DNA of 64,000 nt, taken from Cladorhizidae sp. MBARI D1340-BT2. Taxonomy: Eukaryota > Porifera > Demospongiae > Poecilosclerida > Cladorhizidae. Of the stretch, positions 1 to 9,690 are shown in pieces (the stretch's first letter is position 1; each line of letters opens with the position of its first letter). The position numbers were made by a program, and so were the translations under genes. The notes under the pieces were generated by a model. That model searched no databases. It saw only the letters and a list, made by a program, of their open reading frames with translations, and was not told the DNA's origin. The DNA is taken from positions 2,747,609 through 2,811,608 of the forward strand of contig JAQNBH010000003.1 in the NCBI GenBank assembly GCA_028752905.1. Direction: 5' to 3'.

Positions 1-1390
1 GATCTTGAGTAAGAAGAAAGATCAGAAATGCGCTGAGATAATTTATCAGCTGGCTTTCTTGAGCAAGGTTGGAGGATAATTTGAGGCAACTCTCTGTCCA
101 TAAATGCTTTTGATGTATATACAATTTGGAGCCACTACCTACACTCCATGATGGACCACACTTGTACTGGGATCATGTTTAACTGACTGAGACAAAGAAC
201 ATAGACTGTGAAATAATGCCAGAGACATCTGTAGTTCAGAGTGTCCTGCTTTCGGCAGGATTTCCTGCTCAACAGCAGCTATCACTCTACAAGGGGAAGT
301 TTCAGCTTTAGTCAAACTTGCTTGACACCTCAAGTTCTAGCTGGTAGCTAATAACTATTGACTCAGGAATAAAAGTAATTATGTGGACAGCACATGACTA
401 GTAAATGTTGTCGTGATAACCACCATGAAATGATCGTGGCAACTTCCACAAATGGAGGGGGTGGGTGAATCAGAGTTGGAGTGTGAAAGCAGTATGAACC
501 TGCTGCAGCAAAAAGTTTTAAAAAAACTACCCAAAGAAGTGAATGAAAGAATGAGAACTTTACTGTCCAACATTATTACCTACAACAGTAGTAGCGTCTC
601 TATATACTTGCAATCAAGTTAAATAATGCTACAACTGTGAACTGCAACATAACTTCTTAAGTTAAACAAATCGTGTGTGAGACCACAATGAAGATCACGA
701 TTAGTTATAGCAATACAACAATGATTATATGTCCCGAACACAATTGGTGCATTTTTATATGAAAATCAAAGAAGCCAGTTTGCTAAGATAACCCAGACCA
801 CAGACTATCTAAGTGGGAGTGTGGTCCCTCTTGGACAGTCACTGACTTAGTTCAGTCTTCTGTCAGGAGATATAAAAATAATGTATAGTACATCCCAATA
901 ATATATATTATGCAGGGGATAACTATAATTATATGACAAATCCCATGTTTAGAAAGTTGGACAGTGTTGTAGTCATTCATTTTTACCAAAATTGGATAGG
1001 ATAATTGCACTTCCCAAGGTGAAAACTGATATAAATTATCTGGTGAGATATTGAACTGTCGAGATCTGTGATAATCTTGGTGTTCCTTGGGTCTTTTTCT
1101 TGTCGTTTTGCCCTTTGACCTATCAGTTCATTCCTGACAATCTGAAATCTAGATTATTTAAACATGGGTTTGGCTTCGCTCAACTAATTCAACTTGGCTT
1201 ATAGGTTCCCAATAACTACTTCAGTGAAGGATCTTTTAGCTGACTGGCTATCACTAGGTTAAAGACTTGGAACATGGCTTGATTTCAAAAACAATAGTTC
1301 ATAATGGAACTACTCAAGTCAGTGGAAAATTATTATGAGAATTTAGATCATGTTAAGAGAACGGACCAGACTCAAATTAATCTGCGCAGT
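1..1390. other. no gene seen; AT-rich spacer with a dispersed repeat at its left edge
   Basis: I see no convincing coding frame, RNA gene or terminal repeats here; the short minus-strand open frames show no family motif. Bases 1-90 resemble 12421-12515 (both start gatcttgagtaag and share a cagc(t/c)ggctttcttc core), so this edge is part of a dispersed repeat of unknown type. Confidence 0.5.
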
Positions 1391-1399
1391 TAAAAAAAA

Positions 1400-1972
1400 A
1401 ATACCTTGCAGATCTTGTGTGCAGTGTTATTACATCCACAACATACGCCACAACCACAACTAACACAGACACCCATGCACTCTAGACTCACACAGGTCCC
1501 TCTTACTGCAAACCCTGCAACTGTATTACTCCCTCCAACCAGTTTCCTACCAATCGAATTATTTCCAAATTCTCACAGGCTGTCTTCCCTCCTGTCCACC
1601 ACACTTCAGATGCATGTTCTAGACATGACCTAGCTAGTAACTCACATATTATCTCCATTTCTCCATTCATCCTGCTCATATAAACAATGCCTGCCCTCCA
1701 TCTGATCTTCTCCAAATGAACACTTCCTCTCATCCCTCTGTCAAACCACACACCAAGATATTTTAAAGCTCCATTCTCTCCTCGTTATCCTCCGCTCTAC
1801 TCCACTACATTTTCCACCAACCTTCATTGACTTACTCTTTTCACTATTAAATCTAAATCTCCACTGCATCGCATACTCCCCCACCACATCCAACATCACT
1901 TGTAACTCTACCTGACGTCTCACTAACAGTACAATACCAACCCACCACACCATGTCCACTGGGGAGACAGCT
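1400..1972 (-). mobile_element. LINE copy C, downstream part (RT C-terminal region), degraded
   Basis: Read on the minus strand, this encodes broken pieces of the RT region after the catalytic motif. One piece contains LQVMLDVVGEYAMQWRFRFN followed by SEKSKSMKVGGKC. The next contains WFDRGMRGSVHLEK and then a stretch with LARSCLEHASEVWW. The same blocks occur in LINE copy A (5.15-6.68 kb) and copy B (62-63.5 kb), which makes the call by internal comparison. The upstream half of the same copy lies at 3312-4260; the two halves are separated by the foldback element at 1973-3311. Stops and frameshifts show it is dead. Confidence 0.7.
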
Positions 1973-3311
1973 GCATTTTTTTAAAACTTTTTTAATTTTA
2001 CTTGTGGTTACAAGTTTAGAGCTCCGTAGATTCTGCAAACTTCATGCTATAGACTTGATATATAGCTCAAAAGATAGGTCTCTCTGTGTGCTCTCTTTTA
2101 ATACTAAAAATATGTTTCATAGAATAACTATAGGCAAGTTACTAGACCCTAAAGTGGAGGGACCTAAAAAAACCTGCATCCCAAAATCTCCATCCAGAAT
2201 AACTCCAGATTGCTAAGTGCAAAAAAAATTGACTTGCGAGCTACTTTTAAAATGACCAGGTCAAAATGATCTACCTGTATTAAAAAATGCTAATATATAT
2301 TTTATTTTTTTAAATTAATTTATTAAAATTACATGTGACAGAGAACAACATGCCATACCTCAAGTTAAAAAGTTCATGCGATGACTAGGGAAATGGCTCG
2401 TCCCCAACCCTGATATTTATTTATAATTATATGTACTGAGTATACTTTATATATATAATTATGTTGGTATACCTTGAATCACTGCATGAACCCTTACGGC
2501 ACAAAACAATTGAATACATTTATGGTCACTACCTTACTCTGATGACTTGTACTGAATGGAGTCAGCCGAATATTACATGATGGGAAAAAAGGCCTCCCAT
2601 TCCGCATGGAAGTGGTTAGTTTTTGGTGTCTTACAAGGTCGGCTCCCCCACTCATTTTTTATATACCTTCTTTAGTATATATAAATTGGCAGGCTAACTA
2701 GGTCACTAGCTCGCAGTAGCTCGCGCGTTTTCTACGTGGTGACCCGTGTGTTAGAAGTTAAGTTGTTTTAGATATATATGCAGGTATATACATATTGCAT
2801 AATATATGTGTTGTTGGTGCTGTTATTGTTGTTAAAGTATCTAAACGTTTCGTGTGTCTGAAAGAAAAGAAAAAGGGGGGGAAAGAAGTTAAGTAACACC
2901 TCCCTGTATGTCAATCAAGTGGCAACTGCCAAAGGGGGGTTAGATGATAGGCTAGAATCTTAAAAAAATTAAAAAATTAAAAAACCAATTTTTTTTTTTA
3001 ATGGGGCGCGATCTACGCGCACTACATTTGCGATCTACTAGGCGTTAAAATTTTAGTACGTGGTCAAGCGCGCGGGTGAAAAATTGATTACGTTGAAAAT
3101 CAACGCCCTCCATTTTCCACCCATGCGTATACTAAAATTTTAACGTCATTTTTTTGGCTATTCTGGATGGGGATTTGGGATGCAGGTTTTTGAGGTCCTT
3201 CCACTTTAGGGAGGGTCTAGTAACTTGCCCTATGAAACATATTTTAGTATCAAAAGAGAGCACACAGAGAGACCTGTCTCTTGAGCTATATATCAAGTTC
3301 ACCTACAAATC
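1973..3311. mobile_element. foldback (long-terminal-inverted-repeat) element, long copy, inserted in LINE copy C
   Basis: About 230 bases on the left (from cagctgcattttttt, through ggttacaagtttagagctc and aagataggtctctctgtgtg, to ggagggacct) reappear inverted at about 3150-3311 (caggtttttgaggtccttcc, agagagcacacagagagacc, gagctatatatcaagttc). The right arm looks truncated before the terminal T-rich stretch. A 60-bp internal block (about 3040-3140) contains further inverted repetition around taaaattttaacg. No transposase is visible, so it is non-autonomous. A shorter copy of the same family lies at 60838-61445 and a fragment at 11785-11900. The superfamily is unknown to me. Confidence 0.75.
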
Positions 3312-4260
3312 CTTCAACAATCCCATCACCTACACACTATAGACTGATAAAGGACAAACCCGTCTCAGTCCTGCCTCCACTTCAAACCACCTTGACCCCT
3401 CTCCACCTAACAACACACTCCACTGAACTCCTTACAAACATTTGCACACATTGACAAATTCTTCCTGAACTCCTTACCCTCTCATCTTCATTCACAATCC
3501 TTCTCTCTACACAGTATCATATGCCTTGCTTACATCCAAATATGTCTGTCGCCCCTGTGACCTCATCATGTCACATACACACACCTCAACACTAGGAACT
3601 GGTCAGCACATCTTCTCCCTGGCCTAAATCCACCCCGACCCTCTGTTAGTATATGTTTCTATGCAAACCTACTGAGGCTAGCTGCCAAATATTCTTGTCA
3701 CTTTTGCCACAACTCCCCAGAGCTATTCCCGGTAATTACCAGCCACTTCCTCATTCCCAGCTTTCAAGAGTGGCACAAATAACTCGATTTCCAATCTTGT
3801 GGCCAATACTTAGACTCTATCACCAAATTAACTAAAACTTACACTTCCACCATCCTATTCGCACCATACTTCAGCAGCCATCAGTTATTCCATCAGGACC
3901 AGAAGCCTTGCCTCTCTTCAAACACTTCACAATATTGTACCACATCTCCTGGAACCTAACATGCTGCACCATCCAGTTCACTTCTTTAGCCTTAGACTCT
4001 AGGTTGTCAATTGGAACATTCTCCCCTGTCCTGCACACGCTCCCTAATCCTTCCCAGTGCTTGTCCAAAACCCCTTCCTCTAGGCCCTCCTTGCTCTTTA
4101 ATCTTTTCTATTGTAACCTTCTTCAGTCCTCAGTCTCTTTTTTCCCACTTCTTCACATGTCTTCTTGCAATCTTATATTCCTCCCATTGCCTACATTGTC
4201 ACTCCTAGATTCTCAGCTTCCTACAGGACACTTATTGTGCTTGGCAGACATGTCACCCTC
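3312..4260 (-). mobile_element. LINE copy C, upstream part (RT N-terminal half), degraded
   Basis: On the minus strand, near 3880-4070, a frame reads LKRGKASGPDGITDG, the typical start of the palm/fingers region in LINE reverse transcriptases. Further downstream (about 3480-3560) the translation gives YLDVSKAYDTV, carrying the first catalytic Asp of RT motif A. A degraded CPLS block follows at about 3345. Upstream near 4150-4200 is a basic stretch QWEEYKIARRHVKKW. Frames shift several times. The continuation is at 1400-1972, beyond the foldback insertion. Confidence 0.65.
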
Positions 4261-5150
4261 ACGGATTCTCTGCGAATTTCATTAAATTGTTCTCTTTCTC
4301 GTGGGTCTCATGGGTATGAGCACTAAATTCTTGGGAACAGAAGAAGGAAATGGGAACATACATGATAACGCGAGTGTGCTCTTGATCTAGATTAACAAAC
4401 ATGCCGTAATTATGTGACACTCGGTCTGAGCCCACTCCAAGTTGGACTGTGATAGAGATTATAACTGCAAAGCGACAGAAGTCAGCGAGCGAAAGACAAA
4501 GTACTCCGGTAGATTCAATAAAAAAATGGACGAAGACATGTTCGTTTATTGTTGTTGTTACCAGCTCTGCTGGAGAATCACACTGTGTGAGGTGCAACGT
4601 ATGTGGCAAGCCTGCAAGCATTTCCCACCAAGGAGCTGCTGACATACGCAGCCATATTCAGTCACTATCTTAGCAAAAATTGCCATGACAACAACCAAAT
4701 TGCATTTCTCTCAGTGACCTGCAAGAACCGCAAAATTAGATGATCACGCCCACTTTACTTTACAGTCTGAAATATGAGTTAGTTTCAGCTCCCATTCCCT
4801 GAGATCTGACTGTGCTGGAAGTTCTGCACTCAAGGAGGAAAGTGATGTACCAGCAGATGGTAGGCTCGTATTATTATTTCTCCTCAGTCTTGTTCTGACA
4901 ATACCAGACTTGAGTGCTGCTGAAGAACTTGTTTTCCATGGCCCTGCCAGCTACTACCCAGGACCGGTGTCACTGATTTTGATACAGGTTGGTTACTTCA
5001 ATCTCACGAGACCAGAACTATTACCTAATGCTGATGGCAGAAACAAACCCCGATTCCGTTAAGACTCTCAAATGCACATGGGCGAGATTAAACTCCGTGT
5101 TTTGAATCTGGATTGCCATGATTACCATGGGAATTTAAAAAAACACTGTG
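4261..5150. other. spacer with a possible BED-type zinc-finger remnant
   Basis: Most of this stretch shows nothing recognisable. On the plus strand at about 4555-4670 one frame reads VRCNVCGKPASISHQGAADI followed by RSH, a Cys-x2-Cys ... His ... His arrangement that resembles the DNA-binding BED finger at the N-terminus of hAT transposases. No transposase core follows, so this is at best a relic. Confidence 0.3.
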
Positions 5151-5154
5151 TAAT

Positions 5155-6680
5155 TAAGTATGAAGGATGAGGAGAAACTTGTGAGGGCATGTGTAGAATT
5201 GTATAGTGGGGTGGAGACGACAATGATATTTAATGGAAGGAGGTCAAGGTTGTTGGAGAACGGACTTAGGCAGGGATGTCCTTTGTCTCAGCTTTAAAAA
5301 AATATTTATTGTAGGGAATGGCAGAGGAGTTGGAGAGAGCTGAGCTAGGAGTCAAGGCGGAAGGCTGTTGGTGTGGGATACTTATGTATTCAGATGATGT
5401 TCTTAGCGGACTCGGGGGGTGGAACTGCAAGCTATGTTGGATGTGGTACAGACTTGTGTGTTAAGGTGGAAGATGAAATAGCAAGAAGAGCAAGGTCATG
5501 GTAGTAGGGAATAAGGAAGCAGGAGTGAATTGGAGGATTGGTTAGGAGATATTGGAAGAGGTCAAAGAATTCAAGTACCTGGGAGTGTTGTTTGATAGGA
5601 AGCTAAGGGGTAATGTTCAGTTAGAGAAGATGGCAAAGAAGGCAGAAGAGTGGATTTGGAAAGATGACATGGATGAGTAGAGTGAATGGGCAGGTGGAAG
5701 TAGACAGAGGAAGAATGGTGTGGTGGTCTTCTAGTGAGACCTAGTTTGGAGTATGGATAGGAGGACTTGCAAGAAGTTGGAGTCTGCACAGGTGAGAGTG
5801 GGTAGGACATTGTTGGGGGCAGTAGTGGTAGAAGGAGTGGCTGTACAGGGATATATTGGGTGGAGGAAGCTAAAGGAGAGGAGGGAAGAGATGAAGGTTT
5901 TGTTTGGTAAGAGATTAGAGGTATTGGAACAGAGCAGATTAGTTAAAAAAATAGTTGTAAATAAACTAAGTGGATGGTGGGAAGAATTTAAGATCTTGAG
6001 AAGAAAATACAAGCTGAACAACAAGGTTTGGTCAGTACGTAAGTGGAAGGGGAAAATGAAGGTAAGAAATTAGGAGGGTTGGAAGAGGAAGTAAACAGCA
6101 AGAGTACACTTAAGTTTGCAAAGAATGGTGGAGAGGTGGTCAGAAAGGTATGCGGCTGCAATTTAGACTGAGGACTGCATCAGCTGGGTTGTTGGAGGGT
6201 AAGAAGAGATGTGGGATAGTTAGGGATGAGAGGTGTATCATGTGTGATAGTTGGGCAGGGGAAGATGTGGGTCACTTCCTGTTAATGTGGAAGAATTTGG
6301 GAGGGGTCGGCTGGTACTGGTGGAGATTTCCCAAAAAGCAATGCCACCTTTCCATCCTCACCCACTCTTCTATATGCATCCAGCCACTGTCCAGCACCTA
6401 CAATTCTGCGCAGACTGGAGGGAGTAAGTGATGCAGTGATGGAGGAGGTGGACGAGTGTGTTATGTGGGTAAGGAAGTGGTGGCAGAGGAGAAAAAAACT
6501 GTTGTATGGCGAGCTGAGGAATGATCTTTGGTCACCTCCCCTCCCCCCCTCCTTGAGCATAACTATTAGTATTATGGATAATCAGTGTTAGTTACTGTTA
6601 CATAGTCTCACACTGTGCTGTAGTGTGGTGGCCTTAACAGGCTCAGCAGTATCAAGCCTAATGAAAAGCTTCTTTAAAAA
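5155..6680 (+). mobile_element. LINE copy A: 5'-truncated RT, C-terminal zinc-finger region and 3' UTR
   Basis: The plus-strand translation gives RT blocks in order: ELYSGVETTMIF (about 5195), GLRQGCPLS (about 5265), a YSDD catalytic motif (about 5392) and VKEFKYLGVLFDRKL (about 5560). Next come KKLESAQVRVGRTLLGA (about 5770) and a Cys-x2-Cys ... His region (CIMCD ... DVGHFL, about 6240-6280) like the zinc-binding tail of several LINE polymerases. Several stops and frameshifts make it nonfunctional. The 3' UTR (cagtgttagttactgttaca, then gtggtggcc and caggctcagcagtatcaag) matches the 3' end of copy B at about 61975-62045. Bases about 6331-6420 are inverted relative to the rest of the element. 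Confidence 0.8.
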
Positions 6681-6882
6681 AATATATATATTTATTATTT
6701 TTATGCTTGGTTGTGTGCCACGAAAATCGTGGCAACTCTGCAAAAAAAAACACAAAAAAACATGGAACTTGAATGTTCAATCATGTGAGTTTAAGAGTTT
6801 GGCTCGTGACACTAGATTCCTAGCCTCTCGGGAGCGAATAAGTGTCTTGGGCGAATCACGTAGCTGCAGAGTTTGTAGGAAG

Positions 6883-8424
6883 ATGAGTGTCAATAAAAAA
6901 GCTATCCGTATTTTTTTAATCATTTTAGTAGGACTATGTTGTATTCAATTCATCCTAAATTCCGGACAGACGGAGGAGTATTTGGACAATCAATTCGCTA
7001 CAACCCTCTTAGATTTCAACGCGTGCAGCAGCGGAGGCAGCAGCGGAGGCAGCAGCGGAGGCTATTCTGAAAGACAACGTGGAAGGGAAATATACAAACT
7101 ACTGCCAAATGCACTGAAAACGCTTCCCCAAAGAACTAAGGCTTTAAAAATAAACAACTGCAATTCAGAGGATAAAGGAATCTTTGTGAAGCATGATCCT
7201 TCTATAAAGAAGATCTGTGACAAGTTATTCAAAGAAGACTTGCTTACTGAAGATGATGATGAGTGGATAAAACAACAGAATGCCCAAACGAATGAAAATG
7301 TGACAGGTTTTCTTCGCAACACATCAGACTGTGCATGGGTGCAGGCTCAACTCCACAACAATTATTATGTGTCCGCGAAAGAGACGAACTTTCCAATTGC
7401 ATATGCAATAAACCTGGACAAATACCCACACCAAATATTCCGTCTTTTGAGAGTTATCTATCGGTCACACAACGTCTATTGTATGCACTATGACTTGAAA
7501 TCTGACATAGCTACAAAGAAAATCTTTTTCAACATAGCCTCTTGCATGGATAACATCATCATTCCTCGAAAGATCGAAAATGTGTACTGGGGATGGTATA
7601 CCTTAGAAGAAGCATATGCTAATTGTTTCTCTGACTTGATTTTAGCAAGGGAAAACTACCCTTGGAAATATGTCATCACGCTTTGTGGCAAAGAACTTCC
7701 TCTACGGACAAATGCTGAAATTGTGTCTCTTTTAGAACCACTGAATGGAACATCATCTATTGAAATAGTAGGCCACGATGGAATGGACGAATTCAAATAC
7801 AAACGCAAAGTGGCCCTGAACAAAGTGACAGGGTGGGTAACATTTAAGGACATTCCTTTAGATCCTATTCCATACAACCTCAAAGTATACAAAAGTTGGG
7901 CTTATGTTGCTCTCAGCCTTCAGTTTGTGGAGTACTACCTTTGTAGCCAAACTGCCATCACAATGAGAGAATTTATGAAGGACATTCGCATTCCTGAAGA
8001 AAACATATATGCTATGCTCTTCATGAAACCAGGTGTTCCTGGAGGCTATGACCCCAAGCACAAGGATATCATATTTCCAGTAACATCGTACATATGGCTA
8101 TATGGGTTGAACAAAATTTTCCATGGCTCTGTCTGTTCTGGCTGGAATATTCACGACATCTGCATGGTAGGAACTGGAGACTTGCACCGTTTATCTTACA
8201 AACCTGGTATTAAAAGTAAATGGACTGATCCCTACGTACATGTACCTAAAGCACACTCTGAAGATGATTATTATGGTGGAGGTAATGGTGGTAAGGATAG
8301 GGGTCCACTCTTTCATAACAGGTACCTTATGAAGAGGGACCATGTGGTCATTGCTTGCATGGAAAGTGAACTTCGATGGAGAAACCAGATGGAGTTCAAC
8401 AGAGAGTGTCTAACTAGAATGTAA
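6883..8424 (+). CDS. GT14 (core-2/I-branching type) beta-1,6-N-acetylglucosaminyltransferase-like protein, intact copy
   Basis: This 513-residue protein has the layout of a Golgi type II glycosyltransferase. A short basic N-tail is followed by a hydrophobic anchor (residues about 7-25, AIRIFLIILVGLCCIQFIL), a Ser-Gly tract of three SSGG units (about 48-60), and a luminal GT14 'Branch' domain. The domain begins at FPIAYAINLDKYPHQIFRLL and includes IASCMDNIIIPRK, KYVITLCGKELPLRTN, PEENIYAML and VGTGDLHRL. The Glu in PEENIYAML aligns with the catalytic-base position of mouse core-2 GlcNAc transferase. NVT, NTS and NGT are possible N-glycosylation sites. Family members add beta-1,6-GlcNAc branches to O-glycans or I antigen; the exact acceptor is unknown here. 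I chose this ATG because it matches the start of the duplicate at 47392; the open frame extends upstream from a non-ATG codon at 6625 without homology. It is intronless, as the coding exon is in vertebrate GCNT1. Confidence 0.85.
   Translation: MSVNKKAIRIFLIILVGLCCIQFILNSGQTEEYLDNQFATTLLDFNACSSGGSSGGSSGGYSERQRGREIYKLLPNALKTLPQRTKALKINNCNSEDKGIFVKHDPSIKKICDKLFKEDLLTEDDDEWIKQQNAQTNENVTGFLRNTSDCAWVQAQLHNNYYVSAKETNFPIAYAINLDKYPHQIFRLLRVIYRSHNVYCMHYDLKSDIATKKIFFNIASCMDNIIIPRKIENVYWGWYTLEEAYANCFSDLILARENYPWKYVITLCGKELPLRTNAEIVSLLEPLNGTSSIEIVGHDGMDEFKYKRKVALNKVTGWVTFKDIPLDPIPYNLKVYKSWAYVALSLQFVEYYLCSQTAITMREFMKDIRIPEENIYAMLFMKPGVPGGYDPKHKDIIFPVTSYIWLYGLNKIFHGSVCSGWNIHDICMVGTGDLHRLSYKPGIKSKWTDPYVHVPKAHSEDDYYGGGNGGKDRGPLFHNRYLMKRDHVVIACMESELRWRNQMEFNRECLTRM
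7018..7065 (+). repeat. in-frame 12-bp repeat coding Ser-Ser-Gly-Gly
   Basis: AGCAGCGGAGGC is repeated three times in the stem region of the glycosyltransferase. The 47.4 kb copy has two units and the minus-strand copy at 22.1-22.3 kb has about thirteen. Confidence 0.9.
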
Positions 8425-9450
8425 TACATTTTTGCTTTTGCTTTGTAGTTATTGTTTACTGTGTTGTATTATAATATAATGTTGGCTTGAGTTAGTGATG
8501 TCCATATATTATCTGTGTGCATGTTCATGTCTCGTTTTCCACCAATATTTATACAGCGTACATTGGCATGTCAAAGTTAACCACCAGACTCCCTACATTG
8601 CTTTGATACCTCTTCTGCTCCCTCCCCTGCAAAACATATTTAATCAGCCCAGTTAAAATTCACCTCAGCAATAATTCACCTCGGCAGTTCTTAGTCTAAA
8701 AATAATTATGCCTGCTCCCCCCCCCCCCCCCCCCCCCCTTCCCAGGACATTTCCAATTAAACAGGGTATATAGGACTAGGGGAAAAACATGAAAAACGTG
8801 AAAAAATCCTGAAAAACATTCAGCTTCATGGATCCATGTTTCGGTTACCATTCTCATAAGTTGAATGCAGTAGATCTGTTCAGAAATTTTTTTGTAATGT
8901 TCTGTAGCATTAAGACTCGAAATGTTCCAAGTGACTCATTTCTCATCCCAGCAGGTTAGCTTGGAACATTTGGAGTCTTGTAATGCTTCACGGGTGACTC
9001 CAGCAGTTTCATGTTGGGGGAGGGAGGGTGCAAGGGATGCACGCGTAAATGTGCTGAATACTAGGCCATTTTTAAAGCCACAACTTTTAACCATATACAC
9101 AAATATACACACACAAATTCAATCCAAAGTATCTCTTTCTTTCTTCATGCAGTGATGTAAAATCCGGGGCAATGCAATTTCTTGTAAGTTATTCTGTAGA
9201 TCCTTGTGAATGAGAAGTAAAATGAGTTGGAGGTTAACAGTTGCTTTTGGCAGATTAACAACTGCTTTTGGGCAAGTAAACAGTTGCCTTGGGCAGGTTG
9301 ACAGTTACTTTTGGGCAGGTTAACAATTAGTTTGGGGTAAACTTCAAGCATTAGTTGTATGCCACAATATCATTGGGGGGGGGGGGGGGGGTATTGAGCT
9401 TCCCCCGTACTGCAGAACATTACTATTGTATGCAAGTTATGAGGGTAAAA
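8425..9450 (+). repeat. 3' flank of the glycosyltransferase gene; part of a ~2.6 kb segmental duplication
   Basis: The sequence after the stop codon matches 48885-50110 almost continuously, so gene and flanks were duplicated together (about 6.74-9.45 kb with 47.26-50.11 kb). Differences include a run of 22 C at 8717-8738 where the other copy has a mixed pyrimidine stretch, and a run of 17 G at 9375-9391 against 11 G. The other copy also carries about 180 extra bases near 49686-49868. About 9230-9330 contains a small tandem repeat around gggcaggttaacaa. No further gene is seen. Confidence 0.85.
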
Positions 9451-9477
9451 TATAGACAGCCATTGTGGGAGTGAATT

Positions 9478-9690
9478 ACTCAGGTGGTTAGTAAGTAACT
9501 GCTAACTGTGGGCCGAAGCCTCTTTAGAACTGTAGGCAGTTAGTATGTAATGTCTAACTGTAGTATGGGCCAAAGCCTCTCTTTTGACTGTAGGCCGTTA
9601 GTAAGGCAGTTAGTATGTAACTGCCAACTATAGTATCTCTTTAGAACTGTAGGCAGTTACTTAGCATGCAACTGATAACTGTACTAATCT
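9478..9690 (+). repeat. short cluster (about 4 units) of the 59-bp satellite seen at 54.65-56.8 kb
   Basis: Diverged, length-variable copies of the monomer (tgtaggcagttagtatgtaa, then gtagtatgggccaaagcctc) occur here, immediately beyond the end of the segmental duplication. Confidence 0.85.

Noticed and set aside
4259..4645. A 128-residue minus-strand frame
   Set aside because: No recognisable motif; it overlaps the plus-strand BED-finger-like stretch, which has the more meaningful Cys/His pattern.
6625..6882. An 86-residue N-terminal extension of the glycosyltransferase
   Set aside because: The frame starts at a non-ATG codon, overlaps the LINE 3' end, and is not shared by the 47.4 kb copy, which starts at the equivalent of 6883.
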